The notes under the pieces are model-generated. The model saw nothing but the letters and a program-made list of their open reading frames with translations, searched no databases and was not told the origin of the DNA. A stretch of 64,000 nucleotides of DNA from Trifolium pratense (Eukaryota; Streptophyta; Magnoliopsida; Fabales; Fabaceae): positions 38,043,362-38,107,361 of the forward strand of contig NC_060061.1 of the NCBI RefSeq assembly GCF_020283565.1. The letters run 5' to 3'. Made by a program: the position numbers and the translations under genes. Shown piece after piece: positions 44,224 through 56,823 of the stretch (position 1 is the first letter of the stretch; every line of letters begins with the position of its first letter).

Positions 44224-46932
44224 TGTAACACCCAAACCCATTATTTAATTATCTCTGCCTTTATAAAATCTTTTTCGAAAATACGCAGCGGAAAAATTGA
44301 AAATCTGATTTATAAAGCGCTGGTTTGAATATCACAAACTTCATTCAAAGATAATACTAATACATTTATCTAGTAAAATATTCGAATGAACTAAAAACAA
44401 AACCTCGCATCGAACGATGCGTTATTAGTTATACAAAACGGATACTTTTCAAATGAAAGCTTAAGACCAACAGAGTATACTAAGAGGACTACATGCATAT
44501 ACATATAAAAACCCCTTTTTCCCGTGTCTCAATCAGAGCAGAGCTTCACCATTGCACTCGGACGAGGCTAACACATAACCTGTCAACCTGGACCCCCAAA
44601 GGTCCAGCAATTAACACAAAGCAGAGAGTTAGAAAACATAAACATAAATATAAGTGTGAGTAGTATACTACACACTTCACACGCTATCATACTTTTCTAA
44701 CTCACGCACATACATCGTCAAATACGACTACCAATTAATCATTCATTTACAAACACCCTAATCATATAGTTTCACGTCTTCTCGGACACTACCAAAGTGT
44801 TCATTTTATAGTCATGACGGACTCTACACTTGTTCATTTTATAGTCATGACGGACTCTGCTCATATACCAAAACATGGCAACAATCACAGTATTAAACAA
44901 TTAGTAAATACCAAAGCTTAACACATACGGAAAACACATTACAATCCAATCAGATATTGTCACATAACAATTATCAAATACATGTGCATTTACCCTAATG
45001 CATCTAATGCCAATTATCCAATGTCATGTCATCCCTAGACACGACTAATGCATGTGGTACCAATTTACATTGTTCAGATTTCAGTCATGACGGACTGTTC
45101 AGATTATAGTCATGTACGGACTGTTCAGATTATAGTCATGCACGGACTGTTCAGATTATAGTCATGCACGGACTCTACATCAGTTTTACATCATGCAGGA
45201 TGCTGGCCAACTTAGACCATCTCATTCAGTTTTACATCGTTGCTGGATGGTGTCAGTTTTAGATCATGCAGGATCATCATCAATACAGTTTAAAATCATG
45301 TCGGATCTCGGTTATCATCAACCATCTCACTCATAAAGAGGAGTCACACAGTTTTATATCATGTTTGGATATGGGCTCCAGATCTCGGATAACATAATCC
45401 CATCTTCGGCCACTTTTCATAAACATAATCCATTTCCATCAATCATTGGAATTCACATGATTCCCATAACACAATTATTCATGAATGCATGATTACTTTT
45501 AAACACATCAAATACATGACGCTATCTAGCTCGAAGCTATTCATTCACTGATGCGGAAACACAATTCCAACATCTAACACATTAGGATAACACAATATCC
45601 TATCACTCCAATCATAATTATTCACATGATAATTATCTGCATAACCATTTTTATACACATAAAGTTTCATTTACACTTATGTCATAAAACACACATCATT
45701 TCCTTAACATTGCAAATTAATGCTAAAACATCTCATTGCTCACTTTAAGCTATAACTTATTGCATACACGTTTATCAATCATATAACGATTAACAATAAG
45801 CATTAACAACATCAACATGTATCAACAAACATGTAAGGATACCCTTAAACCATGTTACAAGTGCCTAATTACACTTACAAACATTAACAAAAATTGCTGT
45901 CACAGAGGCCTTCGCTAAGCGAAGCCTTAGCGAGACTTGGCGAACCACACCAGGAAGTCACCTGCTCATGGCGAGACTTGGCGAGACTTGGCGAGCTTCA
46001 ACGAACTATTCGCTGAGCGAAGGCTTAGCGAGCCTAAGCGAACCTCACCCGGGAACCACCTGCTCATAGCGAGCTTTGGCGAGCTTCAGCGAACCTGTTC
46101 GCTACAGCGAACCCCTGGTCGCTTAGCGAACCACACCAGAACAGAATATCTGTTCTTGAGTTATCTAAGGCGGTTTAACCTCAAATCAACTCAAAAATCC
46201 ATCTAGACATGTTATAAATTCTTATAAACAGCTAATTCAAGCATATATGGTATCAAGGAACATTAATCATCCCTTCCAAACATCCAAATACATCAAACAA
46301 TCAAAATCATGTCAATTTCTTGCACTTTAAGCAAGTTTATCAAAACATGCAAATCATTGATCAAACATCTACATATTCCCATTTTCAACTCCCCAAAGTT
46401 GTTTACCTCATCTGCCATGAGTTCACTACACATGTTAGGATCAAAAGAATCCATTTTCCATTAAGAAAATCACCCACAAAACCCACAAGAAAATAGAGTG
46501 GAAAGAGTTTGGGAATGGAGGAATCGACATCCTCCCCTCTTCCGAATCACTCACGAATATGTAATCTAACTCTCGTACCTTAGCTCGACGAATCCACAAG
46601 CTTGCTCTTCTCTTTCTCTCCCACGAGCTCTTCCTCTCCCTCATGAGCTCCTTGCCCTAGCTAAGCTCTTGAACTTCTCATGGAATTGTAACTTATGAGA
46701 CTATTCACCCAAACTTATGCTACTTATAGCTCTCTCCATTCTCATGGATCCAAGCCCACTTGGCTTAGGCCCAATGCCTATTCCACGCCCAAAGGCCCAA
46801 ACAACATAACTTCTCGCTCATTAACTTACGTTCTCGCTAAATGATTATTCGCCGCTTAATAATTTAATTATAAATCACGCCCTCGCGTAATAAAATAATT
46901 AAATAACGAATACTAAATTTTGGGTCGTTACA
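44224..46932 (-). repeat. LTR (element 3' side) of nested LARD
   Basis: 2,709 bp, TGTAACACCC...GTCGTTACA. Contains 25-28-bp tandem repeats at 45071-45175, related CAGTTTTAcATCATG repeats to about 45370, and an AGCGA/GGCGA-rich block at 45905-46135. The 89-codon frame over that block (45937-46206) is low-complexity and not a gene. Confidence 0.93.
45071..45175. repeat. Tandem repeats in LARD LTR
   Basis: Four units of about 26 bp built on TGTTCAGATTATAGTCATG followed by CACGGAC. Two longer-spaced relatives with GTTCATTTTATAGTCATGACGGACTCT occur at 44798-44860. The same array is repeated in the other LTR at 50886-50990. Confidence 0.9.
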
Positions 46933-49900
46933 ACTCTACCCCCCTTAAAAGATTTTCGCCCTCGAAAATTACCCGACTAAAACACAACTCCGGATAAACT
47001 CCCTCATCCGACTTTCTAATTCCAAACTTGCATTCTAACCAACGGGTTCTCTAGTCATAATACCTTAACCGATACGATCTCTTACACAAACTCCGAATCA
47101 AAATCACACTTCTTCCGGATCCGTACCAACAAAACATACAAATCCAAACCAAACCAAGTTTGACAAAATCAGTCAATCCCAATCGACACAATCTCGTCTA
47201 CTCATCAACAATAGATCAAGGACAGCTAATCCCTCGATTTGTCGATAGATAGTCAACAATTGTGATGATGGCATAAACCATTCTCATCAAACTACTTAAA
47301 ACTTTCTCTTAACATCTTAGGGTACTCGCAGCACCACTCCAAAACAAAACCACTTAACCCAAAATACTCCGAAAGACCCTTCCGTTGCATACTTCACAAC
47401 TTTTCAAACTCCAAAAGTTCTTAACTGCGTCGAATCTCACTCCAACCATTCATTCGGTAGCACAACTTCTATACTCATTTGTTGTCCAACTTCTCAAGGT
47501 TCTTAACACATTCCAAAAATATATACTATCCAACCGTCAAATTCCTTTTTCCTTGCAATTCCCCAAATCATCGCGTCGAACATTCAACATAACTGTTTTA
47601 TTTTCCAAATAATCTCTTATCCAATTTCTGACTTCCTTAACATGACCTTTCCAATGTCACTTTTCCGTCAAGGTACTTTTATCCAAAATATTACCTTAAG
47701 TCACTCGTCGACTAACTATCATCCCACCGTTTACGATGAAAATATCCATAATCATTTATTTCCTTCCCACATGGTATTACTATACTACTCCAACATATAC
47801 GATGTTCCCAACATCACTTAGTTTCCACCGACTTTTCCATTCCATAAATAATTTTCCAATTGCTACAAAACATCTCTGATACTTACTTCAAACATCACTT
47901 CCAAATTCTCAACACACATTTTCCAAACACAACAATCACTTATGTGTGAGATAGTCCTTTCCGCAAATTCTTACTTGACATAAGTCACTTTCTTACGTCT
48001 CTCTAATACTCGTGCTCGACACGTTTCCAAAGGCTAACTTTCTTATTTCCAAACATCCAAAAATGATACTTCGCCCTCAGTTCCATCTCAACCTCCTAAG
48101 GTTTCATCCAGCTCCGACACTAATCGCCCGATCATTATCCAAATGAAATTATTTCTTTCTCGACAAGCTCTTACAAAATCCATCAAATTGTCACCCCACT
48201 TCCATCTTGAAATAACTCTACTACTCATACCATTCCCTACTATGGTATCTCTTAATTCCATTCTCATCTACTATGAGAACTCACTTCTTTTCCTTGGTTA
48301 TACAACACTAATGGTTCTCTAAGTTTAACATCCATATTCTAAGCTTCTCAAATCTTTCCAAGAAATGACTACTCGATTCTAACACACTCAACCGCTATAA
48401 ATCCTTCCTAGGCTCTTCTCGATCACCTAGTAGTTCCATATTCAATCTTGGTGACTATCCAAAAGTTGATTTCCAAACAACCACAGTTCATATCTTGTTG
48501 ATTCCAACAACGTCCTTATTTGTCGCACACAATCCAACTAGTCGCGTTCCTTATCGTTCTTCACTGTGACAAACATACTTTCTCCATTCGATCAGTTCTT
48601 ATTCGCATCTCGTGACTATCTTAAAGTCATAACATCCTAAAGTCCATCCACACAAAATCTTTATTCCAATCTTGACTAGTCTCTTCGAACTATTCAAGAT
48701 GTTTACTTTCCTTAAAGGTTCACTTGCTAATAATTAACAAGTTTAGCTCACACCGATACCACTCTATAGGTATTCCCACCATTCTTATAACCTTCACCTA
48801 ATCATCACTAGGTTCGACTACTCTTAACGCACAACGTCTTCTCCGTTTTCCAACAACGGTTTCCATTTAACATCTCTGTTCGTTCCACCATTCCACAATG
48901 GTCACATTCTCTTTACGGCTAAACAACTTTAGTTCGACTCATTCTGAATCTTCCGGAATGATCATCTAATATTTCCTCCAAAATACTCTCCAATTAAGAA
49001 CTCCACTTCGAACAATGCTACTCAATCTTAAACAATCCACTTCAAGAACATCTCTATTCGTCCTTACTTCTCGCGTTCGAAACATCTTGGAGAGACAAAA
49101 TCTTCTCCCCCACTTATCTCAAACCCACCTTTACACTTCCACTAGAACATCCGGTGTAAACACCTAGTCATTCTATCGATTCTAAATATATTCTCCCAAA
49201 AAGAATCTAGTACCGACAACATTCACATGCATGTCGTATGCAAAGGGTAAACATAAGGTAAGATATCTAAGCATCTACTCAAAACCCCGGTGCAGTCCTC
49301 TTGACATACACACCACTACAAAATACATAAACACACTATTCCCATCTATGCTAATGTAACAACCTACGTAACAACTAGCATACATAATTACTACCACATG
49401 TCTATACATATATTTATAACTAAACTATATGTAAGACAATGAAACATCCATGTACACAAGACATCGAGTCAAGTACATGCATTACATTTCGTTTGTTCGC
49501 ATACTTACAACATCTACTCAAACATGTATAAAACATAGCATGTTCTCAAACAAGTTCTCATCATGAGAATACATTCACATAGTTCAATTAAAGAACCACA
49601 CTAAGTACTAGTAATCAATCTACCACATGTTATAAACAAACATATAACAACACACATTAGGATCTACTTACATCCTACTCCTTTCTCACTCTAGTGAGAA
49701 AATTCATTTTCACTTACTCAAAAGAAAATAATCTTATGTTTTCAACAAAATCTTCATCACATGCAGTTTTACATCATGCTGGATCATCAACTATTAGCAA
49801 TAAGCATCTACAAACCAAAGTTCAAACCACACAAATTTTTAAAACTTAAGCATAAAAATACTCAACCACTACTTGACTTGATAACTTATAACAATGATAA

Positions 49901-50038
49901 GTATCAATCGCATCAAGTACACACAACAAGAAAAGACAGACACAACTGGCACACACGCTCACTCGATCTGAATGCACAGACCGGCTCTGATTGACACACA
50001 ACCTCACAGTCCGAAGACGACCTGCTCTGATACCACTT
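46933..50038 (-). other. Non-coding interior of LARD, G-poor on plus strand
   Basis: No gene. The plus strand is strongly depleted in G: 47881-47940, for example, has no G and 20 C in 60 bases. On the element's own (minus) strand this is G over C. The right end carries the PBS complement (50020-50036) and, near 49764, one stray copy of the LTR repeat word CAGTTTTACATCATG. Confidence 0.8.
50020..50036 (-). promoter_or_regulatory. Primer-binding site of LARD (tRNA-iMet type)
   Basis: The plus strand reads CTGCTCTGATACCA; its complement TGGTATCAGAGCAG matches the 3' end complement of plant initiator tRNA-Met, the commonest plant LTR-element primer. It fixes the element's direction. Confidence 0.85.
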
Positions 50039-52747
50039 TGTAACACCCAAACCCATTATTTAATTATCTCTGCCTTTATAAAATCTTTTTCGAAAATACG
50101 CAGCGGAAAAATTGAAAATCTGATTTATAAAGCGCTGGTTTGAATATCACAAACTTCATTCAAAGATAATACTAATACATTTATCTAGTAAAATATTCGA
50201 ATGAACTAAAAACAAAACCTCGCATCGAACGATGCGTTATTAGTTATACAAAACGGATACTTTTCAAATGAAAGCTTAAGACCAACAGAGTATACTAAGA
50301 GGACTACATGCATATACATATAAAAACCCCTTTTTCCCGTGTCTCAATCAGAGCAGAGCTTCACCATTGCACTCGGACGAGGCTAACACATAACCTGTCA
50401 ACCTGGACCCCCAAAGGTCCAGCAATTAACACAAAGCAGAGAGTTAGAAAACATAAACATAAATATAAGTGTGAGTAGTATACTACACACTTCACACGCT
50501 ATCATACTTTTCTAACTCACGCACATACATCGTCAAATACGACTACCAATTAATCATTCATTTACAAACACCCTAATCATATAGTTTCACGTCTTCTCGG
50601 ACACTACCAAAGTGTTCATTTTATAGTCATGACGGACTCTACACTTGTTCATTTTATAGTCATGACGGACTCTGCTCATATACCAAAACATGGCAACAAT
50701 CACAGTATTAAACAATTAGTAAATACCAAAGCTTAACACATACGGAAAACACATTACAATCCAATCAGATATTGTCACATAACAATTATCAAATACATGT
50801 GCATTTACCCTAATGCATCTAATGCCAATTATCCAATGTCATGTCATCCCTAGACACGACTAATGCATGTGGTACCAATTTACATTGTTCAGATTTCAGT
50901 CATGACGGACTGTTCAGATTATAGTCATGTACGGACTGTTCAGATTATAGTCATGCACGGACTATTCAGATTATAGTCATGCACGGACTCTACATCAGTT
51001 TTACATCATGCAGGATGCTGGCCAACTTAGACCATCTCATTCAGTTTTACATCGTTGCTGGATGGTGTCAGTTTTAGATCATGCAGGATCATCATCAATA
51101 CAGTTTAAAATCATGTCGGATCTCGGTTATCATCAACCATCTCACTCATAAAGAGGAGTCACACAGTTTTATATCATGTTTGGATATGGGCTCCAGATCT
51201 CGGATAACATAATCCCATCTTCGGCCACTTTTCATAAACATAATCCATTTCCATCAATCATTGGAATTCACATGATTCCCATAACACAATTATTCATGAA
51301 TGCATGATTACTTTTAAACACATCAAATACATGACGCTATCTAGCTCGAAGCTATTCATTCACTGATGCGGAAACACAATTCCAACATCTAACACATTAG
51401 GATAACACAATATCCTATCACTCCAATCATAATTATTCACATGATAATTATCTGCATAACCATTTTTATACACATAAAGTTTCATTTACACTTATGTCAT
51501 AAAACACACATCATTTCCTTAACATTGCAAATTAATGCTAAAACATCTCATTGCTCACTTTAAGCTATAACTTATTGCATACACGTTTATCAATCATATA
51601 ACGATTAACAATAAGCATTAACAACATCAACATGTATCAACAAACATGTAAGGATACCCTTAAACCATGTTACAAGTGCCTAATTACACTTACAAACATT
51701 AACAAAAATTGCTGTCACAGAGGCCTTCGCTAAGCGAAGCCTTAGCGAGACTTGGCGAACCACACCAGGAAGTCACCTGCTCATGGCGAGACTTGGCGAG
51801 ACTTGGCGAGCTTCAACGAACTATTCGCTGAGCGAAGGCTTAGCGAGCCTAAGCGAACCTCACCCGGGAACCACCTGCTCATAGCGAGCTTTGGCGAGCT
51901 TCAGCGAACCTGTTCGCTACAGCGAACCCCTGGTCGCTTAGCGAACCACACCAGAACAGAATATCTGTTCTTGAGTTATCTAAGGCGGTTTAACCTCAAA
52001 TCAACTCAAAAATCCATCTAGACATGTTATAAATTCTTATAAACAGCTAATTCAAGCATATATGGTATCAAGGAACATTAATCATCCCTTCCAAACATCC
52101 AAATACATCAAACAATCAAAATCATGTCAATTTCTTGCACTTTAAGCAAGTTTATCAAAACATGCAAATCATTGATCAAACATCTACATATTCCCATTTT
52201 CAACTCCCCAAAGTTGTTTACCTCATCTGCCATGAGTTCACTACACATGTTAGGATCAAAAGAATCCATTTTCCATTAAGAAAATCACCCACAAAACCCA
52301 CAAGAAAATAGAGTGGAAAGAGTTTGGGAATGGAGGAATCGACATCCTCCCCTCTTCCGAATCACTCACGAATATGTAATCTAACTCTCGTACCTTAGCT
52401 CGACGAATCCACAAGCTTGCTCTTCTCTTTCTCTCCCACGAGCTCTTCCTCTCCCTCATGAGCTCCTTGCCCTAGCTAAGCTCTTGAACTTCTCATGGAA
52501 TTGTAACTTATGAGACTATTCACCCAAACTTATGCTACTTATAGCTCTCTCCATTCTCATGGATCCAAGCCCACTTGGCTTAGGCCCAATGCCTATTCCA
52601 CGCCCAAAGGCCCAAACAACATAACTTCTCGCTCATTAACTTACGTTCTCGCTAAATGATTATTCGCCGCTTAATAATTTAATTATAAATCACGCCCTCG
52701 CGTAATAAAATAATTAAATAACGAATACTAAATTTTGGGTCGTTACA
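50039..52747 (-). repeat. LTR (element 5' side) of nested LARD
   Basis: Aligned to the left LTR at a constant offset of 5,815 bp. The only difference I found by eye is G45149 against A50964. Equal length and near identity indicate a very recent insertion. Confidence 0.93.
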
Positions 52748-52752
52748 CCCGC

Positions 52753-52896
52753 GAGGGCAAACTCGCGGCAAATTGGGAAGGACCTTATCGAGTCCGAGCC
52801 AAAACCGAAAACGGTGCTTATTACTTGGAGGACCTTTACCGAAAAGAAATTCCCCGACCTTGGAATGCTGAAAAGCTCAAGCGATACTACAGTTGA
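52753..52896 (+). pseudogene. Displaced C-terminus of Tat pol
   Basis: After the right CCCGC copy the pol frame resumes: EGKLAANWEGPYRV, GAYYLEDLYRKEIPRPWN, AEKLKRYYS and stop TGA at 52894-52896. This GPY-type tail is normal for Ty3/gypsy pol and shows the 8.5-kb insert landed between its codons without loss. Confidence 0.9.
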
Positions 52897-53592
52897 AGGA
52901 AGCTCAAAGCCGTCCCTCGATGAAGGCTGTGTCTTCACCCATGAGAAGCACGCCTATACAACGGAGGAGTGCTTAGGTACGGGCATGAATCTTAAAATAT
53001 AAAACAAAGTCGAGACATTAGGAGCTCGATGATGTTGGCGAGGAAAGTTCTAGACCACGGAACACCATCGTCGTAGTACACGCCCGGTAGAACCCCAGCT
53101 CGCGATGGGATGTTCACACCCCGAGGAGGAAAGCTTAACAACAGCCCCTCTCCTCGTTACTAGTTTGGATAACATCTCCAAACACTTAGAATGATTCCCC
53201 GCACCTTCTAAGCCCGGCATTAATGGTACCAGCTATCATAACGATGACCACCGTCCAAACACACACTAGCGCGAAGAAATGGACAGTTCGGCGTATAGAA
53301 TGTTTGGAAAATTACTTAAGTTAAAAACCTCAAACTTGGTCGAGCGCAAACAAAAAGCATCAAGCACACAGGTCGAAGCACGATCCTAAAAGTGTCGCAC
53401 ATGCAAAACGTTCGATTTGACATTCAGGGGAAATTAAAAACTTCGCCACATAAGACCTAAATCTAAACGCAAAGATAAAGGAAGAAAGGCGAGCAAATAA
53501 ATAAAGTGCTGAAATTTAAAGACCCCGGAGGGCCATAATTGTCAGTTACATCAAAGGGCAAACAAAACGCCCAAACAAAGAAAAAGAACAAA
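52897..53592. other. Tat 3' untranslated spacer
   Basis: About 0.7 kb between the pol stop and the end of the antisense gene, with no convincing frame. It may hold convergent polyadenylation signals for both transcripts. Confidence 0.5.
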
Positions 53593-55613
53593 TTACATTT
53601 CATCTTCAGGAGGGGTGACGATAGCTCCATCACGCACCTCCTTCTCCTCATCTACTCCCTCCTCAATTAAGCCGGGGTTGAGAATCCTGAGCTGGGCCAC
53701 CGCATTGTTGAAACTAAAAGAAGCAGCAGCAATCATGTTGGACTCAAGCTCCTGGATCTTTGCAATCAAAGCAGCACGAGAAGAGGAGGCATACACCCCT
53801 TGAGGGTCGAGCTCCTTCTCCTCTTCCTCGACAACCCCGGTGACCTGGATCCCCGCCAACTTCTCTTCCAACTCGCCAATCAAAGTCTTCTGCTCGTCAA
53901 CCTTCTGCACAGCTCTATCCCTCTCCTCCGACACCGTCTTGAGCCTGTCCTCTGCCTCCTTCAGGTTGGTCAAGAGGGTCTTGCGCTCCTCCCTATAACC
54001 CTCGCAGGAGGCCTCGGATTCTGCTAACCTTCGCTGCAATAGAGGCAACTCCTTACGAGCTTCATCCCTCTCCTCCAAGTACTTGCACTCCCGACCATTC
54101 AAAAACGTCGCCACCTCGACCAATTTGAGCAGAGCCATGGATTGGGTAGCAATTTCAGAGCGGAGAGCCTCAGGACCCATGTCTGCGAGGATGGCCTCAT
54201 CTGCTGGATTAATTTTCACTTTAGTTTCTTCAGTCAGCAGAACGCCATGGGCGTAAATGGGAGGAAGGACGAAGTCGTCTGCGGGGACGCCAGCGGACAA
54301 CCTGTGGGAACCAAGGTTTGGAGGGTCGTCCTGACCAGAAAGATCCACCACCTCCCGCTCCTGTTGAGAAGAAGCCTCTTCCCCAATCAACCGCATCCTT
54401 TTTGAGCGGTCCCCAGCAGAGGCCGTCGGGGACTAGGGGGCGGAGGAGGTTGTAGCAGCACTGCTCGCCTCCCTCTTGTTCTTAGCAGCGCGAGCCTTGC
54501 GGAGAGCAGCAGAAGCACTGGTCATTGTACCTACACAAATCAGATCAACAGTTAGCCAAGCAAAGACAATCAAATAAAGGAAGCAAAACAGTTGGTAAAA
54601 GTAAATAAAAGAAAGCTGCGAGCATACTCCAAAAAGCAGTCAATTTCTCCGGAGTGTCGCAAGCGATCAACTCCTTCGTAGCGATCACCTTCGTGCAGGT
54701 TAACCTCCGACCATCTACCCCAAACAAGGGCTCGCCATCAGGATCGCTCAAGAGGTAAGGAGGCAAGCCCTCCACAAATTCCTTCAATTTTTTGTAGTCA
54801 AGCCTTTCCTCGGCTGAGAGTTCCCCCAACTTATAAACAAACTCATTGGACGACATGGAATAATGCTCCTTGCGCCAGTAAAAGGGAAATATAGCGAAAT
54901 CCTCCTCGATGGGGAGTCCCTGCTCGTTCAGAACCTCACGCCCCTGGTCGTCTAGGCGAGGTCCCCTACGAACAAAATTGTTCCAGCCTTTGGTCGTTAT
55001 CGCCCTGACCCCGTAAAAGGCGGATTTAAACCCCCGCACCGATTCCGCATACATGTCAAAGAGGCGCTGCCGTTGCCTCAAAGAAACCCATCCGTGCTTG
55101 GTGTCGACTGTTGGGGCCCCCTTTACGCGCTTTCCTTTCGCCTTCTCCCCGCGAGGACAACTTCGCTGAAGGCCGAAATGGTAGAAAAATAAGGGCACAG
55201 TAGGGCCCAAACCCAGATGTTCAGCAGTCATTTCAAAAGCCCTAATAAAGGCTAAAGAATTCGGATGAAGTTGAGAAGGGGCTAGGTGGAGATGGCGGAA
55301 ATGGACACCTCGAGATCTGTGAACAGTAGCCTCACGCCCAGATGCTTGAACGCGATCTCATACATGGGAATCGTCGCCCACGCCCAATTACTGCAAATCC
55401 TATGACGAGCAGTTGGGATCCGTACTTCGAAATCTTCAGTGGGGGGGTTTGGATATCCGTACACATCGAATCAGGAATATCGTCCTGACAATTTTTGTAA
55501 ATCGATTCGGTCTCTCTAGGTTCGTCCGCCACCCACGAATGATCGACTCGAACACGAACCGAGGAAGAAGGTTGTTGCCCTAGAGATGGGGCTTGTTGAG
55601 ACCCTTCAGCCAT
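53593..55613 (-). pseudogene. Antisense gene in Tat element (gypsy-type 'transposase 28' family), decayed
   Basis: A two-exon reading unit opposite to gag-pol. From ATG at 55613 (MAEGSQQAPSLGQQP) three consecutive frames are collinear, implying 1-base shifts near 55485 and 55290. They read YPNPPTEDFEVRIPTARHR, then HLGVRLLFTDLEV, then APSQLHPNSLAFIRAFE and GWVSLRQRQRLFD. This wording fits the plant 'putative gypsy type transposon' family (Pfam Transposase_28), as I recall it. An in-frame GT-AG intron lies at 54627-54531. Exon 2 has a TAG at 54433-54435, then 267 open codons with a strong coiled coil (YLEERDEARKELPLLQRRL, KEAEDRLKTVSEERDRAV) to TAA at 53593. Antisense genes at this place are known in Grande (gene23) and other Tat elements. 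Function unknown; this copy is probably dead. Confidence 0.75.
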
Positions 55614-56200
55614 CTAAAAGAAAACCTGAAAAAGCAGAGGAAGGAAAAGTGAATTCGACATTCAAATCCACCCTTCCACCGCCAAATCAAGTGAAAGGGC
55701 GAGGATCTCAACAACACTTAAAGGACTACGCGGAAACTGAAAGGGACAAAATAATCCCTTCGGGCGCTAAGTTCATAAAAACAACCGGGCACGAAACGCA
55801 TGTGGTGCTCGCCACTGTTCTAAAGCAAAAACCCAACCGCCAGTGGGTAAAAACGGCGATTTTTCGCCTAAAATCCGCGAAAAATCCTTATTTTGGGGGG
55901 AAAAGGGTGTAAATCACCACCTACAACCCTCAAGAAAAACTACCCAAGTTATGTGCGAAACATACTACAAAGCTACCTACCGCGTGAACTAACTACGTCC
56001 TACTTAACCAAACAATCAAAGCAAAATCAAAAGAGAAGGATAAGACACTTACTTGTTGGTTAATGGAAATGAGAAGAGGGCGCTTGTAGTGTAGCAGCAA
56101 AGAAGGCGTGAATCACCGGAGGGAATGGAAGCAAGGAAGTTGGTAGGAGGAGTAAGAAACTGTAAAGTTTCAAACAAAAAAACCTCCCTCCTATATATAG
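55614..56200 (-). promoter_or_regulatory. Leader intron and TATA box of antisense gene
   Basis: On the minus strand CTATATATAG (56191-56200) is a good TATA box. A strong donor ACAA|GTAAGTG (exon end 56053) and an acceptor TTTTTCAG before 55625 would remove a 5'-leader intron of about 430 nt just ahead of the ATG at 55613. Inferred from signals only. Confidence 0.5.
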
Positions 56201-56823
56201 GCCAACGCGTCCGTAAAGGAAAATCCGCGCCATTCCCATCTGAACCACAGATTCAATCCAACGAGCCAGATCAATCGCGATCAAGCGGCCCAGATTCAGT
56301 CTCAAGAGAAACGAAAGGGCGCGAATATCTAATGGTCCACGACGACCTCGAGATTCAAATCTCAGATAAATAGCCACTTGAGTGCTATTTAAATAGCCTT
56401 TACACGTGGCAAGAGGAAACAAAGCGACTCGTCCTTTCAGGTCCCATCCGCCTGCTCGCGCAAATCTCGCAGAATCCAAGACGCCGCATCCCGAGAAAAT
56501 CGCAACCCAAAAGGGAAATGCAAGATCCTCGGGATTTTATCCCCTTATTTTCACTACAAATACGGGAAAGGCTACAAATTCCAAATGGAAACACCACGTT
56601 CCTCGACAAGCTCGCAAAGTCGAAACACATGCTCGAAAAGGGCATGGCTTTCGATCGAAGAGTCTGCTCGGAATCATTCAAAAAATCCATGACATTATTA
56701 AATAGAGAGCATACATAAAGCACGAATGCAAATAAAATGTGCTCGAAATATTTAAAGTAAAAACGTTCTTTATTAATAGGAGGCCAATACAAGGAAAAGA
56801 AAAATTACAAAGGACCCGAGCAT
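56201..56823. other. Tat 3' region spacer
   Basis: Presumed upstream control region of the larger antisense gene and 3' end of the smaller one. Overlapping 80-130-codon frames occur on both strands but show no domain and are not called. Confidence 0.4.

Larger units (their letters stand above)
44224..52747 (-). mobile_element. Nested LARD-like LTR element without coding capacity
   Basis: 8,524 bp with LTRs of exactly 2,709 bp each and a perfect CCCGC duplication (44219-44223 and 52748-52752). The orientation is minus: next to the right LTR the minus strand reads TGGTATCAGAGCAGG, complementary to initiator tRNA-Met, while a purine tract (AAGGGGGGTAGAG on the minus strand) abuts the left LTR. 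The 3.1-kb interior has no frame above about 80 codons on either strand, so it fits a large retrotransposon derivative moved by another element's proteins. It interrupts the Tat pol gene. Confidence 0.93.

Noticed and set aside
45937..46206. 89-codon frame, also at 51752-52021
   Set aside because: It lies in the LTR over the AGCGA/GGCGAG repeat block; the two are the same LTR sequence. Low complexity, no domain.
55300..55485. Introns instead of frameshifts in the antisense gene
   Set aside because: No GT-AG pair fits the two frame changes near 55485 and 55290, while the frames are directly adjacent; single-base indels are simpler.
56060..56479. 139-codon minus frame upstream of the antisense gene
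   Set aside because: It spans the predicted TATA and leader, has no recognisable domain and competes with frames on the other strand.
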